From Anammoximicrobium sp032229885 (GTDB taxonomy: Bacteria > Planctomycetota > Planctomycetia > Pirellulales > Pirellulaceae): DNA of 15,922 nt. Positions 7,387 through 14,986 of this stretch are shown piece after piece. Numbering within the stretch: the first letter of the stretch is position 1; the number at the start of each line of letters is the position of its first letter. The position numbers and the translations under genes are program-made. Where the stretch lies: the NCBI GenBank assembly GCA_032229885.1, contig JAVYAJ010000080.1, positions 1 through 15,922 on the forward strand. The letters run 5' to 3'. Below the pieces are notes generated by a model, which searched no databases, had not been told where the DNA came from, and was given only the letters and a program-made list of their open reading frames with translations.

Positions 7387-7668
7387 GGCTCGACGACCAG
7401 GACCGGAGCTCCGTTTCTCGCGGACGAGCCGGCGGGCGGCCTCGCGACCCGCGTCGAACCCGAAGTGCCGGGGCATCGAAAAATTGCGACTCGCGTCCAA
7501 ATGGGTTTGGCGGATCCCAAGGCTGTGATTACCGCGAGTTGAGCGGCGCGGCCGTCGGTCGCGTGCCGGAGCCGAAGGCTTGCCTCTCACGGATCACATC
7601 CCGCGTACCCGGCCCGAGCGAAACACGATCCACCGAGGCATCCAGCGAAAAACGCGGTTGGCCCGATC

Positions 7669-7728
7669 TTGGCTTGGCGGGAATCGACGATAGAATATCG
7701 CGAACACGTAGTCTGTAACCGTTTACAG
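7669..7728 (+). promoter_or_regulatory. Possible promoter with LacI-family-like operator
   Basis: TTGGCT (7669-7674), a 16-base spacer and TAGAAT (7691-7696) form a moderate promoter. Transcription would begin near 7703. Just after, TGTAACCGTTTACA (7714-7727) fits the TGWAANCGNTNWCA operator pattern of the LacI/CcpA family and lies in a perfect 6-bp inverted repeat (CTGTAA-CCGT-TTACAG, 7713-7728). An operator centred near +18 is a usual place for a repressor. The first definite gene downstream is nqrA, about 490 bases away. No regulator gene is seen nearby. Confidence 0.4.
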
Positions 7729-8217
7729 GCCGAATTCGCACGCGTTTTTCGCTCGATGTTCGCGCGATACGTCGACGGGGTTCTATTTCGCGATGCGGCC
7801 CGATGGATCCGTTGCGGCGTGCGTGCCGCGGGTGTCACACCGCCGATTGCGACGTCCGTGCGTTCGATGCCGGCTGCGAAGTGAATCGATTCGAGACCGG
7901 ATTACATTCCGTTGAGTAAAGCGGGATCGAAGCGGCCGCTACAAAAGCAGACGCGTCTCCAAATCAACACGAGAGAAACACGACGAGTTATGAGCAAGCC
8001 TCCGTGCGTCCCAGCGCTGCTCGTTTGAGAGCCGAGAATCGTGCCGCATCGGCCGAACGGCTCGCGTCCGGCGTTTTCCCAGACTCGCGCGCGAAGACGC
8101 ATTGGACGCCGCCAGTCTTGTCGACCGTTGCAAGACGGGCATTTATCACGGGTAACGTCCACGGGTAGCACAGATCGTCGGCGAGGTTGGCCGCCATAGG
8201 GCCAACGTTGAGGTCAC
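7729..8217 (+). other. Gene-poor region upstream of nqrA
   Basis: I see no convincing gene here. Short open frames on both strands (for example 7756-7884 plus, 7902-8171 minus) are Arg-rich and lack ribosome binding sites or recognisable motifs. A weak promoter-like pair, TTGTCG (8118-8123) and TTTATC (8142-8147) with an 18-base spacer, lies about 70 bases before nqrA. A long untranslated leader or an unrecognised small RNA are both possible. Only the GAGG before nqrA (8210-8213) is clearly functional. Confidence 0.4.
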
Positions 8218-9564
8218 ATGATCACCGTCAAACGAGGTTTGGATCTGCCCATCACTGGAGAGCCACGCCAAGAGATCGAAGCCGCGCAGCGCGTAGGTCG
8301 GGTCGCTCTGGTCGGCGATGACTATGTCGGCGTCAAGCCGACGTTCCACGTCGCAGTCGGAGACTCGGTTCGCTGCGGCCAGTTGTTGTTCACCGACAAG
8401 CGGCGTCCCGCCATTCGCTTCACGGCGCCCGCGTCCGGTCGCGTGGCGGAAATCAATCGCGGGGCAAAGCGCGTTTTCCAATCGATCGTAATCGAGGTCC
8501 AGGGCGACCAGCAAGAGCCGTTCACTCGCCATGCCGCGACGCAGCTCGCGAACCTCGATCGCGCCGCGGTCCGCGACAACCTGCTTCAATCCGGGCTGTG
8601 GACGGTCTTGCGCAAGCGTCCGTTCAGCACGATCCCCGATCCCGAATCTTCGCCGCACGCCCTGTTCGTGACGGCGATGGACACCCAGCCGCTGGCGGCG
8701 CGTCCAGAGGTCGTGCTGGCAGGCCTGGGTGACGAGTTTCGTTGGGGTCTGCAGGTTCTACGGCAGTTGACGGACGGCAACGTGTTTCTGTGCAAAGAGG
8801 CCGACGTCGCCATTCCGGGGACCGACCTGGAAGGGATCACGGTCGCCGAATTTTCCGGTCCGCATCCGGCCGGATTGCCGGGAACTCATATTCATTTCCT
8901 GTCGCCGGTCAACGAGCGGCGCGTGGCCTGGCATGTGGGCTATCAGGACGTGGCCGCGATCGGTCGATTGTTCGTCACGGGGCAGATATCCGTCGACCGC
9001 GTGGTGTCATTGGCCGGGCCGGCCGTTCAGCAGCCTCGGCTGGTGCGAACTCGGATCGGCGCCAACCTCGCGGAATTGATGCACGGCGAGTTGGCCGCAG
9101 GCGATTCGCGGGTGATTTCGGGCTCGGTCCTGTCCGGCCGCGCCGCGACGGGTGTGCTGCAATATCTGGGGCGTTACCATCTGCAGGTTTCCGCTCTGTT
9201 CGAGGGCACGCAGCGCGAATTCCTAGGATGGCAGACGGCTGGCTTCGACAAGTTCTCGGTCAAACGGGTGTTCGCGTCATCCATCTTCGGACGCAGCCGA
9301 CGGTTTGCTTTTACGACTTCGCTGGAAGGCAGCCCGCGGGCCATGGTGCCCGTCGGCGCGTACGAGCGCGTCATGCCGTTGGACCTGCTACCGACGTGTT
9401 TGCTGCGGTCGTTGATCATCGGAGACACCGAACAATCGCGCTTGCTCGGGTGTCTAGAGCTGGACGAAGAGGATCTCGCGCTGTGCACGTACGTCTGCCC
9501 CAGCAAGTACGAGTACGGCCCGTTGCTGCGCAAGGCGTTGGCCGAGATCGAAAAAGAAGGCTAA
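8218..9564 (+). CDS. nqrA: Na+-translocating NADH:quinone reductase subunit A
   Basis: NqrA is the peripheral cytoplasmic subunit of the Na+-pumping Nqr complex and is linked to quinone binding. The N-terminus MITVKRGLDLPI is typical. The lipoyl-like segment KPTFHVAVGDSVRCGQLLF with TAPASGRVAEINRG follows at about 40-85. RPFSTIPDP and FSGPHPAGLPGTHIHFL are the usual central signatures. The C-terminus has YERVMPLDLLPTCLLRSLI, then the long DEEDLALCTYVCPSKYEYG region. The length of 448 aa equals that of known NqrA. GAGG (8210-8213) sits four bases before ATG 8218. Unlike the compact operon in Vibrio, the next subunit gene begins 250 bases later. Confidence 0.97.
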   Translation: MITVKRGLDLPITGEPRQEIEAAQRVGRVALVGDDYVGVKPTFHVAVGDSVRCGQLLFTDKRRPAIRFTAPASGRVAEINRGAKRVFQSIVIEVQGDQQEPFTRHAATQLANLDRAAVRDNLLQSGLWTVLRKRPFSTIPDPESSPHALFVTAMDTQPLAARPEVVLAGLGDEFRWGLQVLRQLTDGNVFLCKEADVAIPGTDLEGITVAEFSGPHPAGLPGTHIHFLSPVNERRVAWHVGYQDVAAIGRLFVTGQISVDRVVSLAGPAVQQPRLVRTRIGANLAELMHGELAAGDSRVISGSVLSGRAATGVLQYLGRYHLQVSALFEGTQREFLGWQTAGFDKFSVKRVFASSIFGRSRRFAFTTSLEGSPRAMVPVGAYERVMPLDLLPTCLLRSLIIGDTEQSRLLGCLELDEEDLALCTYVCPSKYEYGPLLRKALAEIEKEG

Positions 9565-9617
9565 GCCCGCAGAGATCGGCCGTGCGCCGCGAACCCGTAG
9601 TGCGACCCAGAACCATC

Positions 9618-9669
9618 GTGAATTGGAAGGCAATTCGCCCAAGTCTCCGCAGCCACGGCGGAGCGTGGC
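9618..9669 (+). promoter_or_regulatory. Hairpins in the nqrA-nqrB spacer, possible control element
   Basis: The 250-base gap between nqrA and nqrB holds GTGAATTG-GAAGG-CAATTCGC (9618-9638), an 8-bp stem with one wobble. It also holds two mutually exclusive stems: CTCCGC (9645-9650) with GCGGAG (9658-9663), and GCCACG (9652-9657) with CGTGGC (9664-9669). Competing stems suggest an attenuator or an RNA processing site. There is no T-tract after them, so a classical terminator is unlikely. No gene is visible in the gap. Confidence 0.35.
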
Positions 9670-9814
9670 CGTCCGAACGTCTGCCGCCTGGAGGGGACGC
9701 GCGCGGTGGTGTGTAGCGTCGCTTTCAGGCGGTCCACTTGGCGCCCGCCGAGTGCCGCGAAGCCGCACTGTGTTGTCATCCGCCTTTAATAACTTCTGAC
9801 AGATCGCTGTTCCT

Positions 9815-11032
9815 ATGAAGCCGTTGCGAGGTTTCCTCGATCACCTGAGGCCCCGGTTCGAACGAGATGGCAAACTGGAGAAATACTACCCAGTTTACGA
9901 GGCCATCGATACGTTTCTGTACACGCCGGGGGCAGTCACGCGTCAAGCGTCGCACGTTCGCGACGGACTGGACCTCAAGCGAACCATGATCACGGTCGTG
10001 GTCGCTCTAATCCCCTGCCTGGCGATGGCCCTATGGAACACGGGATACCAAGCCAACCGGGTTATGCAGACGACGAGCGTCGCGGCGGCGCCGGGTTGGC
10101 GAGGCTCGGTGATCGACGCGCTGGGCGTGGGCTACTCGCCGGACAGTATCGTGGCGAACGTGGTTCATGGGGCCGTGTATTTTCTGCCGATCTTTCTCGT
10201 CTGCAACATCGTGGGGGGACTTTGGGAACTGAGCTTCGCGATCGTCCGCAAGCACGAGATCAACGAGGGTTTTCTCGTCACCGGAATGTTGTTTCCGCTG
10301 ATTCTGCCGCCGACCATTCCGCTGTGGCAGGTAGCGCTGGGGATCAGCTTTGGCGTCGTGCTCGGCAAAGAGGTCTTCGGGGGAACGGGACGGAATTTTC
10401 TGAACCCGGCGCTGACGGCGCGAGCGTTTCTGTATTTTTCTTACCCTGCCCAGATCACGGGCGACTCGATTTGGACCGCCGTGGATGGCTTCAGCGGCGC
10501 GACTCCGCTGGGGGCGTTGGCGACGGCGAGCGTCGAACAGGGAATGAAGTCGATCGACGTCACCTGGTGGCAGGCGTTTCTAGGAACTATCCAAGGCTCG
10601 ATGGGCGAGACTTCGACCTTGGCGTGCCTGCTGGGGGCGATCGTCCTGTTGGGGACGGGAATCGCTTCGTGGCGAATCATGCTCTCGATGCTGTTGGGCG
10701 CGATGGGCTTTTCGTCGCTGCTATACCTGCTGGGCAGTCAGACGAACCCCATGTTCCAGATGTCGCCGCAGTGGCATCTGGTCACGGGCGGGTTTGCGTT
10801 CGGATTGGTGTTTATGGCGACGGATCCGGTCTCGGCGGCGATGACCGACACGGGCCGGTGGATCTATGGCGCCTTGATCGGCGTGATGACGATCTTGATT
10901 CGCGTGATCAACCCGGCGTTCCCCGAAGGCGTCATGCTGGCGATCCTGTTTGGCAACATGGTGGCGCCGTTGATCGATTATTTTGTGGTCCAAGCAAATA
11001 TCAAGAGAAGGTTGGCGCGCTATGCAGCGTGA
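9815..11032 (+). CDS. nqrB: Na+-translocating NADH:quinone reductase subunit B
   Basis: NqrB is the large membrane subunit that carries covalent FMN, binds riboflavin and forms part of the Na+ path. The flavinylation motif DGFSGATPLGAL is present, with the acceptor Thr230 (SGAT 227-230), equivalent to Thr236 of Vibrio. About ten hydrophobic segments are distributed from residue 55 to 395. NqrB landmarks include KRTMITVVVALIPC, EINEGFLVTGMLFPLILPP, GKEVFGGTGRNFLNPAL and FMATDPVSAAMT. The length of 405 aa is close to the usual 410-415. No Shine-Dalgarno is seen before ATG 9815, which is unusual next to the well-marked nqrD start. It overlaps nqrC by 11 bases, so translation of B and C is probably coupled. 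Confidence 0.97.
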   Translation: MKPLRGFLDHLRPRFERDGKLEKYYPVYEAIDTFLYTPGAVTRQASHVRDGLDLKRTMITVVVALIPCLAMALWNTGYQANRVMQTTSVAAAPGWRGSVIDALGVGYSPDSIVANVVHGAVYFLPIFLVCNIVGGLWELSFAIVRKHEINEGFLVTGMLFPLILPPTIPLWQVALGISFGVVLGKEVFGGTGRNFLNPALTARAFLYFSYPAQITGDSIWTAVDGFSGATPLGALATASVEQGMKSIDVTWWQAFLGTIQGSMGETSTLACLLGAIVLLGTGIASWRIMLSMLLGAMGFSSLLYLLGSQTNPMFQMSPQWHLVTGGFAFGLVFMATDPVSAAMTDTGRWIYGALIGVMTILIRVINPAFPEGVMLAILFGNMVAPLIDYFVVQANIKRRLARYAA

Positions 11033-11861
11033 TTCGGTTGCCCACACATTCAACATCGCGTTGCTGCTGTGCGTGATCTGCTCGGTGTTGGTCTCCGGCG
11101 CGGCCGTTTCGCTACGGGGGCGCCAGCAGGCGAACAAAGAGCGGCTGCGCAAGTCCAATATCCTGGCCGTCGCCGGTTTTGACGAAGAAGCCCAACGCGA
11201 TGGCGTCGAGGCCGTGTTCGATCGGCGAGTGACGGAACGGGTCATCGATTTGGAGACGGGCGAGTTTGTGACGAACATCAATCCGGCGACCTTCGACCAG
11301 AAGGCGGCGGCCCGCGATCCGGACGCCAGCGATCCGGTCGCGCCCGAAGACGACGTGGCTCGCGTCCGACGGCGGGAACGCGATTCGTTGGTATACCTCG
11401 TCAAAGGCGATGCGGGGGCCACCACACGGGTCGTCCTGCCGATCCGCGGATACGGACTCTGGTCCACGTTGTGGGGCTTTGTGGCGTTGGATGCCCAGAG
11501 CCTGAGCCGAAGCCCGAGCGACATCGGGATCTGCGGCCTGACGTACTACGAACATGGCGAAACGCCCGGACTGGGGGGCGAAGTCGACAATCCTCGCTGG
11601 AAGGCCAAATGGACGCAGGGAAAGCACGTCTACAACGCGGACTGGCGCGTACTGCTGCACGTGATCAAAGGCCCGGTCGATCCCCAGGACCCCCAGGCAA
11701 ACTACAAAGTCGACGGGCTGTCCGGCGCGACGCTCACGTCCAACGGCGTGACGAACATGCTGGCATACTGGTTTAGCCAACACGGCTTCGAGCCGTTTTT
11801 GCAGAAGATCCACCAGCAGCCCGAGTTGCTCGATTCCAAAGGAGGTGGCGATGGCGGCTGA
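11022..11861 (+). CDS. nqrC: Na+-translocating NADH:quinone reductase subunit C
   Basis: NqrC carries the second covalent FMN, in a periplasmic domain anchored by one N-terminal helix. ATG 11022 is chosen because MQRDSVAHTFNIALLLCVICSVLVSG aligns with the known NqrC N-terminus (helix about 8-30); an upstream GTG adds 13 unlikely residues. The FMN motif GLSGATLTSNGV puts the acceptor at Thr237. Other signatures are RGYGLWSTLWGFVAL and YYEHGETPGLGGEV. At 279 aa it is about 20 residues longer than Vibrio NqrC. A charged insert near 85-125 (AARDPDASDPVAPEDDVARVRRRERD) may explain that. The gene overlaps nqrB and nqrD by 11 bases each. Confidence 0.96.
   Translation: MQRDSVAHTFNIALLLCVICSVLVSGAAVSLRGRQQANKERLRKSNILAVAGFDEEAQRDGVEAVFDRRVTERVIDLETGEFVTNINPATFDQKAAARDPDASDPVAPEDDVARVRRRERDSLVYLVKGDAGATTRVVLPIRGYGLWSTLWGFVALDAQSLSRSPSDIGICGLTYYEHGETPGLGGEVDNPRWKAKWTQGKHVYNADWRVLLHVIKGPVDPQDPQANYKVDGLSGATLTSNGVTNMLAYWFSQHGFEPFLQKIHQQPELLDSKGGGDGG
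11838..11846 (+). promoter_or_regulatory. Strong ribosome binding site AAAGGAGGT for nqrD
   Basis: AAAGGAGGT lies inside the 3' end of nqrC, four bases before ATG 11851. It decides that ATG over the GTG at 11845, which would overlap the site. Confidence 0.8.
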
Positions 11862-12480
11862 ACTCCGAGCCAGAGACGTTCTGCTCAATCCGATTCTCGA
11901 TGTCAATCCCATCGCCCTACAGGTGTTGGGCATCTGTTCGGCGCTGGCGGTCACGACCAAGCTGGAAACGGCGGCCGTGATGTCGATCGCGGTCACCTTG
12001 GTCACCGCGTGTTCCAACGCCGCGATCAGTCTGATTCGCAACCAGATTCCGTCCAGCATCCGGATCATCGCCCAGATGACGATCATCGCCTCGCTGGTGA
12101 TCGTGGTCGACCAGTTTCTGCAGGCGTACCTGTTCAACATCAGCCGCGAATTGTCGGTGTTTGTCGGGCTGATCATCACCAACTGCATCGTGATGGGACG
12201 GGCCGAGGGATTCGCCATGCAGAATCCGCCGGGGCTGAGCTTTCTGGACGGCATCGGCAATGGGCTGGGCTACAGCCTCGTCCTGGTGCTGGTCGCCACG
12301 TTCCGCGAACTGCTCGGCTCCTGCTCGCTGTTTGGCTGGCAGGTGTTGAAGCCGCAGACGGCGGGCGGTTGGTATCTACCCAATGGCTTGATGCTGCTGG
12401 CGCCGAGCGCATTTTTCCTGATCGCGATGTTCATTTGGACGCTGCGAACCTTGAAACCGGAACAGGTGGAGCGCGACTGA
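11851..12480 (+). CDS. nqrD: Na+-translocating NADH:quinone reductase subunit D
   Basis: NqrD is an integral membrane subunit with about six helices. Together with NqrE it holds an iron centre in the middle of the membrane. The two ligand cysteines are at the Vibrio positions: Cys29 in LGICSALAVT and Cys112 in ITNCIVMGRAE. The start MAAELRARDVLLNPILDVNPIALQ and the C-terminal LMLLAPSAFFLIAMFIW are typical. The length of 209 aa matches the family. A very good ribosome binding site precedes it. It ends one base before nqrE. Confidence 0.97.
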   Translation: MAAELRARDVLLNPILDVNPIALQVLGICSALAVTTKLETAAVMSIAVTLVTACSNAAISLIRNQIPSSIRIIAQMTIIASLVIVVDQFLQAYLFNISRELSVFVGLIITNCIVMGRAEGFAMQNPPGLSFLDGIGNGLGYSLVLVLVATFRELLGSCSLFGWQVLKPQTAGGWYLPNGLMLLAPSAFFLIAMFIWTLRTLKPEQVERD

Positions 12481-12481
12481 G

Positions 12482-13093
12482 ATGTGGGAACATTATCTGA
12501 GCTTGTTCGTCAAGGCGGTGTTCGTCGAGAACATGGCGCTCGCCTTTTTCCTCGGGATGTGCACGTTCATCGCCGTCTCGAAAAACATCCGGACGGCGAT
12601 CGGCTTGGGAGTGGCGGTCGTCGTGGTCCAGGCCATCACGGTGCCGGCGAACAATCTGCTGTACCAGTTGGTGTTGAAGCCCAACGCCTTGGCGTGGGCG
12701 GGCCTGCCCGACACCGATCTGGCCTTTCTCGGCTTGATCAGCTACATCGGCGTGATCGCGGCCATCGTCCAGATCCTCGAGATGGCCATCAACCGGTATG
12801 TGCCGGCCCTGCAGATGGCGCTGGGCATCTTTTTGCCCTTGATCACCGTCAACTGTGCGATCCTGGGCGGAACCTTGTTCATGGTCGAGCGAGACTATAC
12901 GTTCGGCGAGAGCGTCGTGTACGGATTCGGATCGGGGTTGGGGTGGGCGCTCGCCATTGTATGCCTGGCGGGGGTTCGCGACAAGCTCAAGTACAGCGAC
13001 GTTCCCGCGGGCTTGCGCGGGTTGGGAATCACGTTTATCACAGCCGGATTGATGGCCATTGCCTTTATGGCGTTTTCGGGGATCCAACTGTAA
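12482..13093 (+). CDS. nqrE: Na+-translocating NADH:quinone reductase subunit E
   Basis: NqrE is the membrane partner of NqrD, arranged with inverted topology around the intramembrane iron. Its ligand cysteines are Cys27 in FLGMCTFIAVSK and Cys125 in TVNCAILGGTLF. MWEHYLSLFVKAVFVENMAL and the C-terminal GLMAIAFMAFSGI are characteristic. The length of 203 aa fits the usual 198-202. GGAG lies in the end of nqrD and the spacer is one base (TGA-G-ATG), so translational coupling is likely. The next 76 bases before nqrF hold no gene. Confidence 0.97.
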   Translation: MWEHYLSLFVKAVFVENMALAFFLGMCTFIAVSKNIRTAIGLGVAVVVVQAITVPANNLLYQLVLKPNALAWAGLPDTDLAFLGLISYIGVIAAIVQILEMAINRYVPALQMALGIFLPLITVNCAILGGTLFMVERDYTFGESVVYGFGSGLGWALAIVCLAGVRDKLKYSDVPAGLRGLGITFITAGLMAIAFMAFSGIQL

Positions 13094-13169
13094 TCCGGTC
13101 CCGTGGCGGCCCCGCATCCGATTGTTCCCCAGCAACACTCGCCTCTGAAATCGAAGATCCATAAATTCC

Positions 13170-14399
13170 ATGTCTGGTTGGTCGGAAATCTTGCTCGGCG
13201 TGTCAATGTTCACCGGCATCGTGCTGGCGCTGGTGGTCCTGATCCTAGTCGCCAAGTCGCGGCTGGTCACCACCAGCGAGGTGCGGATTCACGTCAACGA
13301 CGAAAAGGATCTCGTCGTCCAGTCGGGCGGCAAACTGCTGACCGTGCTGGCCGACAACGGGCTGTACTTGTCGTCGGCCTGCGGCGGCAGCGGAACCTGC
13401 GGCCAGTGCACCGTCAAAGTCTTGGAGGGCGGCGGCGATATCTTGCCGGTCGAACGCAATCACATCAATCGGCGCGAAGCGCGCGAGGGAATACGGCTGT
13501 CCTGTCAAGTCGCCGTGCGACAGGATCTGAAGATCGTCGTCCCGGACGAGGTGTTCGAGACGAAAAAATGGACCTGTACCGTGCGTTCGAATCGCAACGT
13601 GGCGACGTTCATCAAAGAGTTGGTGTTGGAGCTGCCGCCGGGCGAGACCGTTAACTTCACCGCGGGCGGCTACATTCAGATCGAAGTCCCGCCGTACGAC
13701 CTCAAGTTCACGGCGTTCGATATCGCGGACAAATATCGGGCCGACTGGGACAAATACAACCTCTGGAAACTCGAATCGCACGTGAGCGAGTCGGTATACC
13801 GGGCCTACTCGATGGCCAATTATCCCGGCGAGCACGGGATCATCATGCTCAATGTTCGCATCGCCACGCCGCCGCCCCGGTCTCCGCACCTGCCGCCGGG
13901 CCAGGTCTCGTCGTACATCTTCAACCTCAAGCCGGGTGATCCGTGCGTCATCTCCGGCCCGTATGGTGAGTTCCACATCAAGGACAGCGACGCGGAGATG
14001 GTCTACATCGGCGGTGGGGCGGGAATGGCGCCGCTGCGCTCGCACATCTTCGAGCTGTTCAAACGTCGCCACACGAAACGCCGGGTCTCGTACTGGTACG
14101 GCGCTCGCAGTCTACGCGAGATGTTTTACCAAGAGGATTTCCAGCAGATCGAGGCGGAAAATCCGAACTTCAACTTTCACGTCGCCCTGTCCGAACCGCT
14201 TCCCGAAGATCACTGGAGCGGGCCGGTCGGCTTTATCCACCAGGTGTTGTACGACAACTATCTAAAGGATCATCCCGCGCCGGAAGACTGCGAATACTAT
14301 TTGTGCGGCCCGCCCGTGATGAACCAAGCCGTGCGCAAGATGCTCGACGACCTGGGCGTCGAGCCGGACAACATCGCGTTCGACGATTTCGGGGGTTGA
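13170..14399 (+). CDS. nqrF: Na+-translocating NADH:quinone reductase subunit F (NADH-oxidising)
   Basis: NqrF is the electron entry subunit: it oxidises NADH through FAD and passes electrons to a [2Fe-2S] cluster. One N-terminal helix (about 6-28) anchors it. The ferredoxin domain has Cys71, Cys77, Cys80 (CGGSGTCGQC) and Cys112 (RLSCQV). The FAD site is RAYSMANYP with Arg211. The NADH domain has GGGAGMAPLRSH, YWYGARS and CGPPVMN. The C-terminus FDDFGG is typical. The length of 409 aa matches the family. ATG 13170 aligns with the known N-terminus although no Shine-Dalgarno is seen. It follows nqrE by 76 bases. Confidence 0.97.
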   Translation: MSGWSEILLGVSMFTGIVLALVVLILVAKSRLVTTSEVRIHVNDEKDLVVQSGGKLLTVLADNGLYLSSACGGSGTCGQCTVKVLEGGGDILPVERNHINRREAREGIRLSCQVAVRQDLKIVVPDEVFETKKWTCTVRSNRNVATFIKELVLELPPGETVNFTAGGYIQIEVPPYDLKFTAFDIADKYRADWDKYNLWKLESHVSESVYRAYSMANYPGEHGIIMLNVRIATPPPRSPHLPPGQVSSYIFNLKPGDPCVISGPYGEFHIKDSDAEMVYIGGGAGMAPLRSHIFELFKRRHTKRRVSYWYGARSLREMFYQEDFQQIEAENPNFNFHVALSEPLPEDHWSGPVGFIHQVLYDNYLKDHPAPEDCEYYLCGPPVMNQAVRKMLDDLGVEPDNIAFDDFGG

Positions 14400-14716
14400 C
14401 CTTTTTGCACTGGTCACTCAGCGGACAAGACCCTATACTTGTAAATGAGGGTCGAAATGCGACCTGTGATGCCGCACGTTGGAAACGGACGTTTCGCCCG
14501 ACCGTGTTCAGCGGACGCGTTTCGCGCTTCGTTTGATGGGCGCGCTGGGCAGCCAGATGCCGGTTTCGACTTGTGCTGTGCGCGACGACGCGAGCGGCAA
14601 ATATACAGGCCGAACTTCCGTCCGCGGTTGGCTCGCGGCGAAGGCGTGACGGTCGCGCAGGCAAGCGGCTCGCGCACGGATCGCGGTCCAGGTTTCCGAT
14701 CTTCGAGAGTTCTTCG
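14400..14716 (+). other. nqrF-nqrM intergenic region with possible promoter
   Basis: No convincing gene lies in these 317 bases. A candidate promoter is TGGTCA (14411-14416), a 17-base spacer and TATACT (14434-14439); the -35 box matches only four of six bases. A perfect inverted repeat GAAACG-GA-CGTTTC (14482-14495) lies 43 bases downstream. Both could allow nqrM and the CBS gene to be expressed apart from nqrA-F. A 91-codon open frame (14445-14720) ends in an ATGA overlap with nqrM but is Arg-rich and featureless. Confidence 0.4.
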
Positions 14717-14986
14717 ATGACAACTTTTCTCGTCGCGTTGGCTGTATTTGCCGCTGCCTTTGCCGCCATGGCCGTGGGCTTGTTGGGACAAACTCGCTTG
14801 CGCGGGAGCTGTGGTGGCTCGATCGGCAAATGTCGCTGCTCGTGTCATGGCCCGGATTCGTTCTATCGTGACGCGGGTCCGCACGCGGCGAGTGGTCAGG
14901 TCGTTGCCTGCCACGCTTCCGCTCCGGGGCCATTCGAGCATGATGCGGCCCCCAACGCGTCGCCCAACAACGGAGAACCAGCATGA
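14717..14986 (+). CDS. nqrM: Nqr maturation factor NqrM (DUF539 type)
   Basis: NqrM is a small membrane protein needed in Vibrio for maturation of Na+-Nqr, probably supplying iron to the NqrD/NqrE centre. The product has one helix (about 3-24, ending MAVGLLGQ) followed by the family signature GSCGG with Cys32. Then come Cys39, Cys41 and Cys43 (KCRCSCH) and His44. The ATG at 14717 is chosen because the helix starts directly there. At 89 aa it is slightly longer than the usual 60-80. The extra tail carries Cys65 and several His (HAASGQVVACHAS, FEHD) and could bind metal. The position downstream of nqrF is the usual one. It overlaps the next gene by four bases (ATGA at 14983-14986), a sign of coupled translation. 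Confidence 0.85.
   Translation: MTTFLVALAVFAAAFAAMAVGLLGQTRLRGSCGGSIGKCRCSCHGPDSFYRDAGPHAASGQVVACHASAPGPFEHDAAPNASPNNGEPA

Noticed and set aside
7669..7884. 71-codon frame in the region before nqrA
   Set aside because: It begins with TTG inside a possible -35 box and has no ribosome binding site. Its composition is like random GC-rich translation.
14445..14720. 91-codon frame starting just after a TATACT box and overlapping nqrM by ATGA
   Set aside because: The arrangement is tempting as a leaderless coupled gene, but the protein is Arg-rich and featureless and the -35 box is poor. An ATGA overlap arises easily when a neighbouring frame stays open.
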